64,000 bases of DNA from Dendrolimus kikuchii (GCA_019925095.2 CM034401.1:12001338-12065337); one strand, 5' to 3'. Counted from the stretch's first letter, positions 38,001 through 47,624 are shown. The notes: a model not told the origin generated them from the sequence alone. A program made the numbers and translations.

Positions 38001-41000
38001 TCCAAGCACATGAGACTAATTTTATAATTAATATGGTAGGTACTGTAACGACCAGCCACTGTAGTAGTTTTGATTTTAGAGAAAATATTTAATCATTTAG
38101 AATAAAAGACATCTGTCCGTGGCCTGCGGGCCGCGTTGATGGCTAACTATGTAGTGAAAATAAAATAATTACAGATAAAAAATTGTGTTAATTCCCCGAC
38201 CCGGTCGTTATAACACATAGAGCCATGTATATATGTTTCCTGGTAAAGTAAACCCAACGATATTATACGATAAAAGAAAAAGATGATTTGAATTCAACAT
38301 GTGTCTTTAATAAAACATGTATCTATATAAATATGTTGATCCACAGCGTAAAAACCAGTGCCCGTTCAACTTTTAGCTTGACTTGTTTTGTGCATCAGTT
38401 GTCTTCGTAAGTAAATATTTTTAACAAATCCAGTTTTGATACTCATGTAACGAGAGGAAGATGCTAATAGCATGTAAAATATTGGTCTGATATTTCTCTT
38501 TTAATTTATATATATATAGTTTTGAATACAATATATTGTATTTTAAATTATTTTATGTCGAAAAGGAAATATAAAAGGTGGTGAAATAATGTTATAAATA
38601 ATGGTATATTATAATATTACGTATTTACACAATGGATGCAGTGTAGAATCACTGCATCCATTGCGTAAATATGTCCTGCCTTTCAGCACGGTGGTCCAAT
38701 GATCTACGCATTGTCTCATAAGATGCTAGATGAGGAAAGCTAAGGTAGCCGGGGTAGGTGACGCAATGCCCGGAAGTGATGGCATGTTTCTTAGGTATTT
38801 AAACTTTAAACAGATAGTTTTCATTCATGTTCACATGATTCCTTTAAGCTATTTTCGGTTACTATTGAAATAATCTTACATAATTGCATCCTACACGTTT
38901 AGAGAGCTACATTTAAAATCGTCAATACGTAGAAATGACGTTATTTATTTAAAACAAAGACTATTACAAACCCAAAATAATTATATTGATGATGTAGAAT
39001 ATTATAATCGGCCTAATATTAATTATGTGATTTCACCTATAAAATATTACATTATTTAGGTTTGCTAGCTTCAGTGTTGAACACATTTGTATTCCGATAA
39101 ACGAAGGTTTTCCCGCGACCCAAAGAACCCTACCTCCAAGCTTTGTAAAACCTCTTGAAATAGAATAAGTACTTCTCGAATACTACTCTACTCTGAAACG
39201 CAGCGATCCGACTTCTGACGTTTTTATTAAATAAAATAATTAAACCATGCATGATTTTTTTTAAACTTATTAAAAAAATTAATTGCTGAAATCTAAGAAA
39301 ATAATATGTTTTAACTCGCCAATTCCCAGTTTCATTTGTAGGTGAGACAGATTAATGAATTTTTAAAATATCTAATTTAATATACAGTATTTTACTTAGT
39401 TTTGAGGGACTATGGGTAGAATACAATATAAATAAGTTAAGTTTTCTTTTATTGTATTAGACTATTTATGCTATTGTAAACAAAATATCTATAATATTAC
39501 AAAAATTGTAAAGAAGATGTGTCTGTGCACTGAAGGTATTTAAAAAAAAATAGAAATAGACTATATAAACGATGGAGGACACGATGCATTTTCTTTTCGA
39601 CTTCTTGTCTGTTTGTTCGGAATTCACTGGTCGATTTCGATGCGGTTTTCACTCATCGACAGCAAATTTTTTTAAATTTTTAAACCTGCGTTACTTTTAA
39701 TTTTATTTTTTCTGGGAACTATTTAAAATAGCCCGATAAAAAATAATCGAATGCCAATGTGCTTTTTTTACTGTTCAATAGAACATTTTATGTAATAAAA
39801 TGTGTGATATGTCTGATATTTTTCATCTCGGGAATCCCGCGGAAATTTTCCCGCGAGCGGTTTCCAGTTGATCAGGTGCATAAAATCAACTTATTCCGAC
39901 ATTTTCAGTAAAACGATAGCTTACATTCTTTTTTAAATGCTGCGGTACTTTGTGTCCCGGGTACATCAAGTTAAGCGTGGACGAAGTCGCAGGCATATCC
40001 TAGTATTAAATAATATATTTAAATAAGTAAGTTATTAAGTTTATTACTTTTTTTTTTTTTTTATTGTAGGAGATCAGCAAACAGGCAAATGGCCCACTTG
40101 ATGGAAAGCGGTTACCATCGCCTATGGACATTTGCAACACCAAAGGTGCTACAAATGCGCTGCTGCTCTCTTAAGGGAAACTGGAACCTGGTCACTAATG
40201 CCGGAACACAACACAAGGTTGTTATGGCGACATACTTTAGACCAGGGGTGGTAGCCATCCAGTCGAGCAAATGCCCTACCACCTGGCTGTGGGTTGTTAA
40301 GTCGCCTCTTACGACAGGCCGCCCGGCCGCAGGAAATTGTATTCTTTCTCCGTTCCTGCACGGAACAAATTAAACACTTAAGAGTGATTTGTGTGTGTGA
40401 TTGTTATTTTATTTCAGCAGCACTGACCACTTGTTTTATGTCAAATTAATTCATTGGTTTTAAACGATTTTTTTTTATTACACGGCTGTGTTTTATTGAC
40501 TAAATATTGTTGTAAAAAATCTCAAAAAAGTAAGTACTATAAAAGTTTTTATTACAAATTACCGTTCAATAATCAAACTTCTAAAGTAAATAATTTTGTT
40601 GAATAATAATTGTTTTTATATTCAAAATAACTATCGAATCAGAACGTATCACCTGTAGGTGATACTGGGCGTTATTATACAAGTAAATTGCTATTTAGGC
40701 TGCTTGTATGGTAGTTAGTTGATATTTGGGTCGACAATCGAGTGATAGTCGAGGTATTTTAAGCTGAAGATGGCTTTGGTAATGACATAATATCATCAAG
40801 AAGATGATGAGGTAACTGATGAAGACAATGAGGACGAAAATAAAGTCAAGCCAATATTCTTCACCTTTCGAGTGGAATTTTATATTCAGAAAAAGAAATG
40901 TAGGCTAAAATAGAGTAGACCTACTGATATAAATAATGAAAAACATAATACATAAGAAGAAACACGAAACTCAAGAACCGGCTCGACCGTAAAAAAAGAA

Positions 41001-43370
41001 AAACTGAGGTGATTGCCCATCACTTATAAAAAAGATAAGTATAAAGGTGGCATGGACGGCTTTGTTGAGAATTTCGATTCTGTGAGGGTAGTAGGTTTAC
41101 AAGGGGAAAAAATAGTGGTTTCCACTTTTGTCTTCGGGCTGAATACAGCTTGCCAAAATGGTTGGCCGATCAAACAAAGTATGGCAGTGACTGAACCTAC
41201 TGTGAGATTTGTCTGGGGCTGTCATGAAATCCTATTTACAAATAGATACCGGAAACCACAATTGTGCGGCGTGCCCATTGAATGATGAAATGAAACAAGA
41301 CTGGAAAGCAGTTTAGCCGATCAAATCGAGACTGATTGCTCATAACGCCGCTGCAGGCTGTGCCGTGAACGCAGAAGGAAAATGTTGTCTAAGTAAAATA
41401 TATTTTTACTTAAAAAATGCTAATAGAAATTCCACAACAATTAAAAACTAAAGTGTGCATTCCCAACTTAAATAAATCTATGTTCTTTTTATAATACTAG
41501 TACAATAATAAAACTATAAAAAGGAAAATAAATTATTTTCTTTCTAGAGTCATATAAAGTGCAACGTAGCACAAATAACTCCCAGTGTCACCTGTTAGGT
41601 GACACTTCTTAAAAAAACGAAATAAGCTAATTAACGCAAAAAATCTATTTTTTTCTCACAGATAGAGGCATGGGAATTGACGGGTTAAACAAAAAAAGGT
41701 CAGAGCGAGAAAAGATTGTCCTGTGGGGAACTTTTCACGACTTACTAGGTACATTTTTTACTGGTCGCTTGCCAGTTGCCTAGTAGTATTCTTTTTCCGA
41801 AAAAAATCTGAAATTGGCGGGATCATAATAAATATATTTTGACGTGGTATAGTCATGCTCGAATCACAATTATCTTGATTACTGCTCTTAGGGCCGTCTC
41901 GATTGATGTCATACCACGATATCATAGAATATCGGTGTGAAACGGATAGCTTTGCGCTAATCGCGTTTAGTACGATGAGTGAGAGTTCTAATGGCCACTT
42001 CCCCCTCCCCTATTACATTTCCCCTGTCTGATCCCTCTATATCAACTTTTATAACCCCTCCTAAAGGCTGGCAACGCATTGGCGTCGCCCCTGGTGTTGC
42101 AAACGTCTATAGACAACGGTAACCGCCTTCCTTTAGATGGGCCATCTACCTGTTTGCCAGCTTCGCAATAAAAGATGATTATGAATTAAGGTCAGAAATA
42201 AACTCAAAGGATAATAAAATGTAAACTTTAACAACTCTTTTGTTTGCAGAAAATGAGGCCGCATCTTTTTATAAACCTAGTAATGATGATACTAACAATG
42301 ATGACAATCGGGTTACAAGCAGCAAACCTTTTAGATACTGGCTTGTGTCCAGAAGGATGGTCTAAAGTCATATTAAACGGAAAACATACCTGCGTGCAAA
42401 ATAAATCAAAATAACATATTACATATATTGTTAAAATAAATAAACAAATTTATTATATTGTGTTTTGCATATGAGACGATAACAGTAATATGAAATGAAT
42501 ATGCGGCAGTGGATGTGTGGAACTGTGGAGTCACATGAAAGGACCACGTTAGAAACTTTTTTATTTTTTTATTGCTGAAGCACAGCAAACAGGCTTACGG
42601 AATCCCAACTTCCGCATATCCCTGATATAGCAGACAAATAAATAGAGTCGCCTATGCTGGTATAGTCACGTTTTATGGAAAGCGGTTAGCCATGTGGGGA
42701 ACAAATATCTAGCTACGTCATTTCCAAAAGGTCCCGGCAGAGGTCTAAGAAACGCGTCATCATTGTAGTTTTATCTTAATTGCATCATTATTATATAATC
42801 TTATTTGCATTCGGAGACTACTTCGGACCCTTGACTCGGCTTTCCTATTTTTCTTATCCACTTCGCGCGGTCTTCCGTAAACCTTATGTGAGAGTAACAC
42901 GTTAAGCCAGCATTTGTTGGGCTTACCTCTTCTACAGCGACTTGGTGAAGGGAGTCTATATAAAAAAAATAAAAAAATGCTCTTCTAATAACTACCTGGT
43001 TTCCATAAATCGTTTGCGTACCAGCATAGGCGACTCTCTTGCAATTTGTCTGCTGTCACAGACACGAAGACTGCTAACGGCTGACGGAGTTTCTTCCGCC
43101 TGATTACACATACACGAGCAGCAAAGCTCTTGCTTGTGTCAAACAAGTACAGGTCCACTGCCATACAGTGAGAAAAGCCTAAAGAGTGATTTATAAGGCC
43201 TGTCCTTACATTAAAAGTATCTAGTGTAATACTTGTATACAAATCATAAATGAATAATAATTAAGCGTTATGTCCATTATTATAATGTTAAGTAAAAACG
43301 AGAAACAAGATCACTTACTTGGATAATATGAAACAACTGTTAACACAGCGATGATTCCATAAGTCTTCAT
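18250..43370 (-). CDS. PAN/apple and ZP domain transmembrane protein
   Basis: A type I membrane protein of the apical extracellular matrix class (PAN plus zona pellucida), as in Drosophila trynity or nompA; orthology is not decided. Fourteen exons (minus): 43370-43319, 37666-37388, 36452-36299, 33921-33749, 33148-33054, 32351-32165, 30600-30393, 29590-29453, 26407-26232, 26127-26030, 25557-25417, 22037-21803, 19735-19612, 18382-18250. Phases agree throughout and give 730 aa. Signal peptide: MKTYGIIAVLTVVSYYP then IAVQC. Three cysteine-rich PAN-like modules occupy about 25-313 (first ending YFKKICM; third with DDCKTACEGEQRFICRGF). The ZP domain spans about 315-571 (CEGSDLIVTY, LPLHGDCDVNF, GCPTGQVDFPPFNRIW, RFCDGKCP). 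RRAAR at 574-578 fits the furin-type site that releases such domains. The membrane span is about 660-685, with a 45-aa cytoplasmic tail. Exon 1 is the least certain part: an alternative start at 37721 lies in a SINE. Confidence 0.88.
18883..19522. mobile_element. Harbinger-like element, TAA duplication, split by a SINE
   Basis: The inverted ends are related: left ggggccaaccacaaattatg, right (other strand) gggtccatccgtaaattacg, each running into tcacac. Both are flanked by TAA (18880-18882 and 19523-19525), as expected for PIF/Harbinger. A tRNA-derived SINE (19207-19440) sits inside. A related copy starts at 50797 and a fragment lies at about 46490-46630. Confidence 0.65.
19207..19440 (+). repeat. 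tRNA-derived SINE, copy 1
   Basis: The head resembles a tRNA gene: tgtggttgagtggg (box A-like) and aggttcaattctgg (box B-like), followed by a tRNA-unrelated body with ggtctgggtgtctgggatcg. It is close to the copy at 34200-34445. Confidence 0.75.
19890..20420. repeat. Retroposon-like repeat block
   Basis: The left part (about 19905-20010) shares gcagatggcccacctaatgg and gtttgcaacacc with the ~320-bp retroposon family of this window, in reversed orientation. The right part ends in aataaagcg and a ttctattctattcta run, a typical retroposon tail. The rest is not recognised. Confidence 0.45.
20853..21624 (-). mobile_element. Helitron-like element, copy 2, with an insertion
   Basis: The 3' end is on the left (ctaggatatgcccacgac read outward, CTAG at 20853-20856) and the 5' end at about 21624. 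The interior matches the other copies up to 21113 and resumes at 21347. The intervening 233 bp are flanked by aaaatc on both sides. Another Helitron-like 3' end faces it at about 20603. Confidence 0.6.
21114..21346. mobile_element. Unclassified insertion inside Helitron-like copy 2
   Basis: A 233-bp insert begins tgttggagtggccctgg and ends gatccacaac, with the 6-bp direct repeat aaaatc at 21108-21113 and 21347-21352. Its removal restores the consensus of the host element. The family is not recognised. Confidence 0.6.
21656..21687. repeat. (TA)n microsatellite
   Basis: About 14 consecutive TA units beside the Helitron-like copy, in an intron of the PAN-ZP gene. Confidence 0.9.
22187..23083 (+). 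mobile_element. LINE restriction-like endonuclease domain, open 298-codon frame
   Basis: The frame encodes the C-terminal part of a non-LTR retrotransposon protein of the kind with a site-specific-type endonuclease (R2/NeSL-like). Visible parts are a zinc-knuckle-like CxC...HxxxxC (CQCGDKVERLGHHGLSC), then RHATLNDII, then the nuclease core [11 protein letters not shown]...RPLVWDASC, which fits PD-x(14)-D, and a conserved tail [17 protein letters not shown] ... LAQRISIAIQRGN. No stop interrupts it, but no reverse transcriptase lies upstream: the frame begins only 150 bp from a PAN-ZP exon. So it is a 5'-truncated LINE in an intron, on the opposite strand to the host gene. A SINE-type repeat follows immediately. 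The assigned clade is an inference from the motifs. Confidence 0.75.
23088..23396 (-). repeat. ~320-bp polyA retroposon, copy 1
   Basis: In minus orientation, with the A-tail shown as a T-run at the left (ccattttttttt). It shares ggaaagcggttaccatcgcc, caaggttgttatggyg and ggccgcaggaaa with copies at 34735, 40052 and 54187. Confidence 0.8.
24648..25190 (-). mobile_element. Helitron-like element, copy 3
   Basis: Read left to right it starts ctagg and runs through cccgcgggattcccaag, ggcccagtagtttttacgtg and cagacacgacatgtttagaa, matching the other copies. It lacks the usual cgtggacgaagtcgc end segment, and its right end is blurred by a TA-rich tract. It lies in the intron between the 22037 and 25417 exons of the PAN-ZP gene. 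Confidence 0.55.
26671..27066. repeat. Cluster of three perfect inverted repeats
   Basis: Hairpin A: arms of 21 bp at 26671-26691 and 26716-26736, perfect, 24-nt loop. Hairpin B: 10-bp arms at 26911-26920 and 26971-26980. Hairpin C: 20-bp arms at 27023-27042 and 27047-27066, perfect, 4-nt loop (caat). All lie in one PAN-ZP intron. No coding or known element explains them. Confidence 0.8.
28244..28434 (-). mobile_element. 5'-truncated RTE-type LINE with 13-bp duplication
   Basis: A 191-bp piece matching the 3' end of the copy at 28734-29395. A perfect 13-bp target duplication, tataaaaattata, lies at 28231-28243 and 28435-28447. Confidence 0.88.
28734..29395 (-). mobile_element. RTE-type LINE, C-terminal coding part
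   Basis: The minus strand encodes the last ~215 residues of an RTE-like reverse transcriptase protein. It starts with YLGCTFSRDGRYTADI (near 29390), then LTYGSESWVWKKEH, ALRKICGVTLADRVRN and WWFGHVERMHDERL, and ends at 28745. The frame is uninterrupted, but the polymerase core and endonuclease are absent, so the copy is 5' truncated. The low-coordinate end carries the catacat tail. It lies in the PAN-ZP intron just downstream of the 29453 exon. Confidence 0.85.
30950..31290 (+). mobile_element. Degenerate LINE C-terminal fragment
   Basis: The plus strand shows a decayed reading of the form RYGHVMRREESHVAQRMLNCKIDGYKCK, followed by matches to a VEEYGKKRHCADPK-type end, with frameshifts and stops. 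This is the C-terminal region of an RTE-like protein, different from the family at 28734. It lies in a PAN-ZP intron. Confidence 0.55.
31609..31814. mobile_element. Harbinger-like MITE with TAA duplication
   Basis: A 206-bp element with perfect 17-bp inverted ends: gggccgcttgcataacg on the left and cgttatgcaagcggccc on the right. TAA flanks it at 31606-31608 and 31815-31817. The GGG start and TAA duplication match PIF/Harbinger non-autonomous elements. Confidence 0.85.
34200..34445 (+). repeat. tRNA-derived SINE, copy 2
   Basis: Box A-like ctgtggttgagcggg and a near-canonical box B gggttcgattcc (34263-34274), then a body shared with 19207-19440. It ends in a ttatttatttattta run. It lies in a PAN-ZP intron. 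Confidence 0.8.
34735..35063 (+). repeat. ~320-bp polyA retroposon, copy 2
   Basis: It starts ccgtgcaggaacgga, runs through caacaaccttgtgttgtg-like and gcaaatgttcataggcgatg segments, and ends ctcctgcaataaaa followed by about 27 As. This is the best example of the family, and its tail marks it as retroposed. Confidence 0.8.
35515..36047. repeat. AGGGTTCCG-type inverted-end repeat
   Basis: The left side reads tttttagggttccgg and the right side, on the other strand, attgggttccgtag. An internal ttatggttccgtaac lies near 35990. It is a likely DNA-transposon derivative; the boundaries are approximate. Confidence 0.4.
37685..37840 (+). repeat. tRNA-like SINE head overlapping the upstream edge of a PAN exon
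   Basis: The plus strand reads gcttagtggctgacgcg (box A-like) and gggtttgaatac (box B-like), then accaggtatcttgacgatgt and tagttggtttccttc, an arrangement typical of tRNA-derived SINEs. It lies directly upstream (minus sense) of the 37666 exon and supplies an ATG in frame with it. Confidence 0.5.
38619..38674. repeat. 25-bp hairpin
   Basis: Arms 38619-38643 and 38650-38674 pair with two mismatches around a 6-nt loop (tagaat). No known element surrounds it. It lies in the first PAN-ZP intron. Confidence 0.7.
39488..40003 (+). mobile_element. Helitron-like element, copy 4
   Basis: TC start at 39488, palindromic end segment gcgtggacgaagtcgc, CTAG at 40000-40003 followed by T. Confidence 0.6.
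40052..40372 (-). repeat. ~320-bp polyA retroposon, copy 3
   Basis: In minus orientation, with the A-tail as a T-run on the left (about 40050-40062), and matching the copy at 34735-35063. It directly follows Helitron-like copy 4. Confidence 0.8.
40640..41610 (+). mobile_element. piggyBac-like element, dead
   Basis: The plus strand keeps a decayed C-terminal transposase. The frame 41013-41285 contains YKGGMDGFVENFDSVRV, the position of the family's GGVD-x-x-D/E motif, then ACQNGWPIKQ (compare NAW-x-L). Downstream, in another frame, RCRLCRERRRK resembles the first ligands of the cysteine-rich C-terminal finger. The ends are inverted copies of each other (40646-40676 and 41574-41606): gtatcacct...aggtgatactggg against its complement cccagtgtcacct...aggtgacac. 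Each end itself contains a small palindrome. The N-terminal part and most of the catalytic core are missing or unreadable, and no TTAA duplication was confirmed. Confidence 0.6.
42000..42175 (-). repeat. Retroposon tail fragment
   Basis: It contains tggtgttgcaaacgtctat, ggtaaccgcctt and ttcgcaataaaag, a diverged relative of the ~320-bp retroposon 3' region. Similar tail fragments lie at about 32590-32690 and 46640-46690. Confidence 0.4.
42253..42414 (+). CDS. Possible small secreted peptide, 53 aa
   Basis: An uninterrupted frame begins at ATG 42253, just after a splice-acceptor-like ttttgtttgcag (ending 42249), so it could be the coding exon of a two-exon gene. The first ~23 residues (MRPHLFINLVMMILTMMTIG and on to LQA) look like a signal peptide. 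The remaining ~30-residue peptide, ANLLDTGLCPEGWSKVILNG and KHTCVQNKSK, has two cysteines 16 residues apart, enough for one disulfide. Stop at 42412-42414; AATAAA 20 nt later (42435-42440). It lies antisense inside the first intron of the PAN-ZP gene. The family is not recognised. The signal peptide, acceptor and polyA signal together argue for a gene; the short length keeps the call tentative. Confidence 0.5.
   Translation: MRPHLFINLVMMILTMMTIGLQAANLLDTGLCPEGWSKVILNGKHTCVQNKSK
42435..42440 (+). terminator. Polyadenylation signal of the small peptide frame
   Basis: AATAAA 20 nt after the stop of the 53-codon frame. Confidence 0.4.
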
Positions 43371-45620
43371 AATATCAACTGTTGGTAGCACTTATTATAG
43401 TATTCGACTTAAAGATTCGAAAGTATACTACATTCTTTTAAGCACACTTTGGTTACCCTGGTTAATTCATAGCATATACACTGGTGTTATCCTTAGACTT
43501 AGATTCACAATAGATGTTTCCTCTACAACTAATTCACTAAGGAACGGTTGACATGAATGCTGTCACCGGCTGAACAAATATCCAACGTCTTTATGATTCA
43601 AACCGTAATGGTTATAAAGACCTCAATTTTACATACAAATATGTATGAGTACTTGGGATTCTGTCGTGTACATTTTTTGTAAAGCAAATTGTAACTTTCC
43701 AGACATCGATTGTAACATGCGCGTATCTATATAGACGGACTGGTGACCGCTGTGTCCAAACGTATGATAAAAACGACTACTGAAACTATGAAGTGCAGCA
43801 GTCATGTGCCGCCCCCCCACAAGCTACGTACATAGGTACTCTACCGCGACCTTGCAGTTTATTATTATGGGTTTACCGACAATTTACAATAGAATGACGA
43901 GTCTACGACAAACGATAGTGAAAAGTAACCATAATAATGACGGTGAGTTAACGTATAGTTTTGTAGCCACGAAACATACGGGTGTTCATTTATGTATAAG
44001 ATTAGTGTTCATATAAATTGTATACTGTACCGAATTGCAATTTAGACGTGAAGCACTCAGCCGAAATACGGGTCAGAATGGTTATTTGAAGATTGCAGAA
44101 TACGACATCCGTCTCCAGGACATCCTCAGCCAAATATGTATTTACGTCTGTTAAATATACGTTTAAATATCCGCAATGAAAGCCTAGAGTTGAGTCAATG
44201 AAATATCTAATCCTCTATGGGTAAAGGCAAATAAATAAAGACAACATCAATAGAAATTGTTCAATGTACAATATACTTAGTTATAAAATAATATTAGGTA
44301 TAAGTGTAGTTAAGATAATGCATAAGTATATTTAAGATTTCTTATCAAAGGCTGCTTTCAAAATTAGTTAACACAGATACACAATGTTTGGCCAAGCCAA
44401 TGCTACCTGACTGACTGACCTCTATACCTATATAAATATGAAAATCTTTCTCATACTCAACAATGCGTATCTATATTTCTTGCCAAAGTTGTCGCTGTAG
44501 CTTCTTTCCGCTTTTATGTTTTTCGGCAGAACTTAGTTTGAATCATGTTTGAATAAAATTCTTTTAATTTTTCATCAATTTTATATCCCATAGTATTATT
44601 CTATTTTATCCTAAGGAGTGGAGGAAAGCCTGTTGTTTTATATAAAAATAGAAATAGCATGTAAATATTTTTTTTAAATCTATACAACGTTCATATTTTC
44701 ATTACCTTGTTCATACAGTTTTGACCTGTTAACAATGTTATGGCCCACAAATGTATGCTGTTATGTTAATTTAATTAATTCATCATTCTATTGTTATGTA
44801 AATGTTAACAGTCGATGTAGTTGCGTGAATCAAGATTCATTTGCGCAAAATTCGTCATGTCTTCGGTTAAGTACCTACGTTTGAACGACCCCATTTATCT
44901 AGTTGGAAAAAAGTTGGCGTGTCATCTAATCACCATAATGGCATTGATTAAAAAAAGTTATTTAATTTTCTACAAATACATAGCATTTTAGTCTTATTTT
45001 TTGTTGCATGTACTATGAAGTCGTAAATTCACTTTATTTTCGTCAAAATGCGTACGATACAAATAAATCAATAACATGGTTTAAATTAATATTTTGGCCA
45101 ACGCACATTTTTTAAATTTATTAACCAAATAATATCGTTATGACTTTTTAAAACCTGTCTATCCATACCCCACAAGGCTTGTTAGAATGTTTTTATCCCT
45201 TAGTTATGTGTAAGTTGGTAGTTTTATCCAAAATGGCTATGAAATAAGTGGTCCGACAACCTTCGAATTTCTCTTTGGACTACCATTCTTAATATACAAT
45301 ATTAAGATGAGAATTATTAAATTTAATGTAAGCGATGCAGTTATGGACTAATGACGTCGTGGATACACCAAATCAAATTGGTCCCTGGAACACTCAATTG
45401 TCCAGGCGGAAAAATACTCAGTGATACAAATATTATAAAATATTCTCGCTTGTCTGCGTCAATAAAAAAATACAACGGACATAAGAATTACGTAAGTAGG
45501 TAATGTTACTTATGTTTCTAATAAGTAGTGCAAATTGAAATTTACATATTTGTTCAAACTAGTTTTGAGATGCTTCCTCAATTTAATGACGAGTGTTCAT
45601 TTAACATTCATATTTACAAA
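43371..45620. other. Region upstream of the PAN-ZP gene
   Basis: It should contain the PAN-ZP promoter and perhaps a non-coding first exon, but no clear TATA or initiator at a sensible distance was found. Other frames are short and unsupported. Confidence 0.4.
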
Positions 45621-46218
45621 CTAGGATATGCAAGCGACTTCGTCCACGCTTGACTTGAAATTCCCGGGACACAAAGTATTTTAGGATTTAAAAAAGAATA
45701 TAAGCTATCGCTTTAGTGAAAATTGTATTGGAAAAAGCTAATTTTTATGCACCCGTACAATTTCAAACCGCTCCCAAAAAAAAATACTGGGCATTCCCGG
45801 AATAAAAAGTATCATATATTTTATTACATAATAACTATTAGTGAAAAAATCGTATTGGAATTCTGAATTATTTTCCTGTCTGGCCATTTTAAATAATTCC
45901 CAGGAAAATCCCGGGATAAAAAGCAGCGGAGATTTTAAGTCTAAAAATTGGCTGTCGATCAGCGAAAACCGTATCGAAATCGGCCAAGTAGTTTTTACGT
46001 GAATCCCCGACAAACAGACCAGAAATCTAAAAAAATTGCATCTTTTTTCTTCTTGACTGATTTCCGCGTTGAGTCAACGACAAATCTTGATCATCGTAAA
46101 GAACTTATTCAACGCATTTAACATTGTCATACAATTGTTTATATAGTGTATTCCAGTTTTTTTTTTAATACCTTTAATGTACAGACACGGCACGTTTAGA
46201 ATTTTATAATATTTTAGA
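45621..46218 (-). mobile_element. Helitron-like element, copy 5
   Basis: CTAG end on the left (45621-45624) with gcgacttcgtccacgc next to it, and the 5' TC end on the right at 46217-46218 (read on the minus strand: tctaaaatattataaaattc). About 80 bp near 46045-46130 are extra compared with the other copies. Confidence 0.6.
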
Positions 46219-46692
46219 TTAACATAATCTTTAGTAGTTATGCAATTAAAAATATCATTACATGAAATTCGGATATAATCTGTTCCAGGAAGTTTACACT
46301 ATATCCTCGACAGTTTTTCAAGTGAACTTTTTTAGAATCGTTGTAATTTGAAACTCGATAAAACGAAAAAGGGACACTAAAAGGAGATTAACACATACAT
46401 CTATAAGAGTAAGCCTAGGAGATAATGAGATAAAATACACTATATTTAATAATTTAAACACTGCTCGTATAGATAGTTGAAAATGTTTTACCGTTTTTCG
46501 TTGATACTTCAAATTTCGTGTTTTAAAGCTTACATATATTATAGCGATATAATCTATGAGATGTGACGTCAGGAAATTTAGAATCCCTCCTACTCCTTGT
46601 CGCACTTGTTTCATTTCTACTGCTCGTGAACTGCACACACACACTTTTTTTTAGATGTTTGCTTGTAGGTTAAATGGGCAGACGGTCTATCA

Positions 46693-47046
46693 GGGGCCCA
46701 ATTCTGCTATATTACTATCTCGTCTAAATCGTGTCCGGACTATCGTCTCAATCGTAGATTTGCCTGATTTCGGTATTCTGTTATTTGTAATGACGTGCCT
46801 GTGTCACGACAATTATCTTTATACGTATTAATAAGCAAAAACTCGCGAAAGGTTTAAAATGTTTGTAGCTTTTCAATATTCATTTCGGCTAACGCTGTTT
46901 CTGCTAATGTTAATACCAATTTTTTTCTATTATTACTCTGCCACGACGACGTCGAGAGAGAAAGACGATTTTTTACACTATCGCAATGGAATCTAACTTT
47001 GAACATCTTCGCAACGTCAAGGTATTGAAATGGCAGAATTAGGCCC
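46693..47046. mobile_element. MITE with GGGCCYAATTCTGC ends
   Basis: About 354 bp with inverted ends gggcccaattctgcta (left) and, on the other strand of the right end, gggcctaattctgcca. It has no coding capacity; a 76-codon frame inside it is incidental. No target duplication was identified. Confidence 0.65.
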
Positions 47047-47358
47047 ATGATAGCAAGCAAGTTAAAAAATATGAAGTCAGGCAAACTGCCTAAGTGGTAA
47101 ATGCTTTCCGGTGATAATTCAAACTCATCTTTCGAACGAGTCCCGGAACTTGCGGATGCGTCAGCTACTAACCTCTCACGACTTACTTTGTATTCTTCCT
47201 AATTTTTATGATTATGTAGTCTGTGATTTGAAGCGAAATACTCTCCGGTAATGGAATGCATTAACAAAGTGATAAAAGCGAGAAAGATTGTGTGTATTTG
47301 TTCGATCACCGAAGGGGAAATTTAAAACATCTAAAGTTGTCAATATTCATAATTTTAC

Positions 47359-47624
47359 GGCCGGTTTCTACATTTTATCTTACTATGCGTTCGGTTTGCC
47401 TTACCATCGGTAGACACCTTACTTGTATGGAGCTTATGCCAAATTTTAACCAGTAGTAAAGTAAATGAACGGTTAGTAATATATAGGTAGGTACCATAAA
47501 GGACCGGTTCTATAGCTTACTAACGGTTCATTTGTCTTACTAGTGGATAAGTTTTGACATAAGCTCCATACCAACATGTCTTTCTATCGATGGTAAGGCA
47601 AGTAAATCAATAAGTGAACCAGTC
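47359..47624. mobile_element. Foldback (palindromic) MITE
   Basis: Nearly the whole element is an inverted repeat. The left half contains gccttaccatcggtaga and gtatggagcttatg; the right half carries their complements (cataagctccatac, tctatcgatggtaaggc). The ends are ggccggttt and gaaccagtc. A shorter relative is at 62737-62871. Confidence 0.75.

Noticed and set aside
42985..43242. Minus-strand frame that could be a second exon after 43319, giving a 95-aa secreted protein or an extra PAN-ZP exon
   Set aside because: About 50 bp of it (agcagacaaa through agtcgcctatgctggta and tttatggaaa) recur in inverted orientation at 42631-42685, so it is repeat-derived. Direct splicing 43319 to 37666 gives a better signal peptide and correct phase.
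46854..47084. 76-codon minus frame
   Set aside because: It lies across a non-coding MITE with inverted ends and has no family resemblance.
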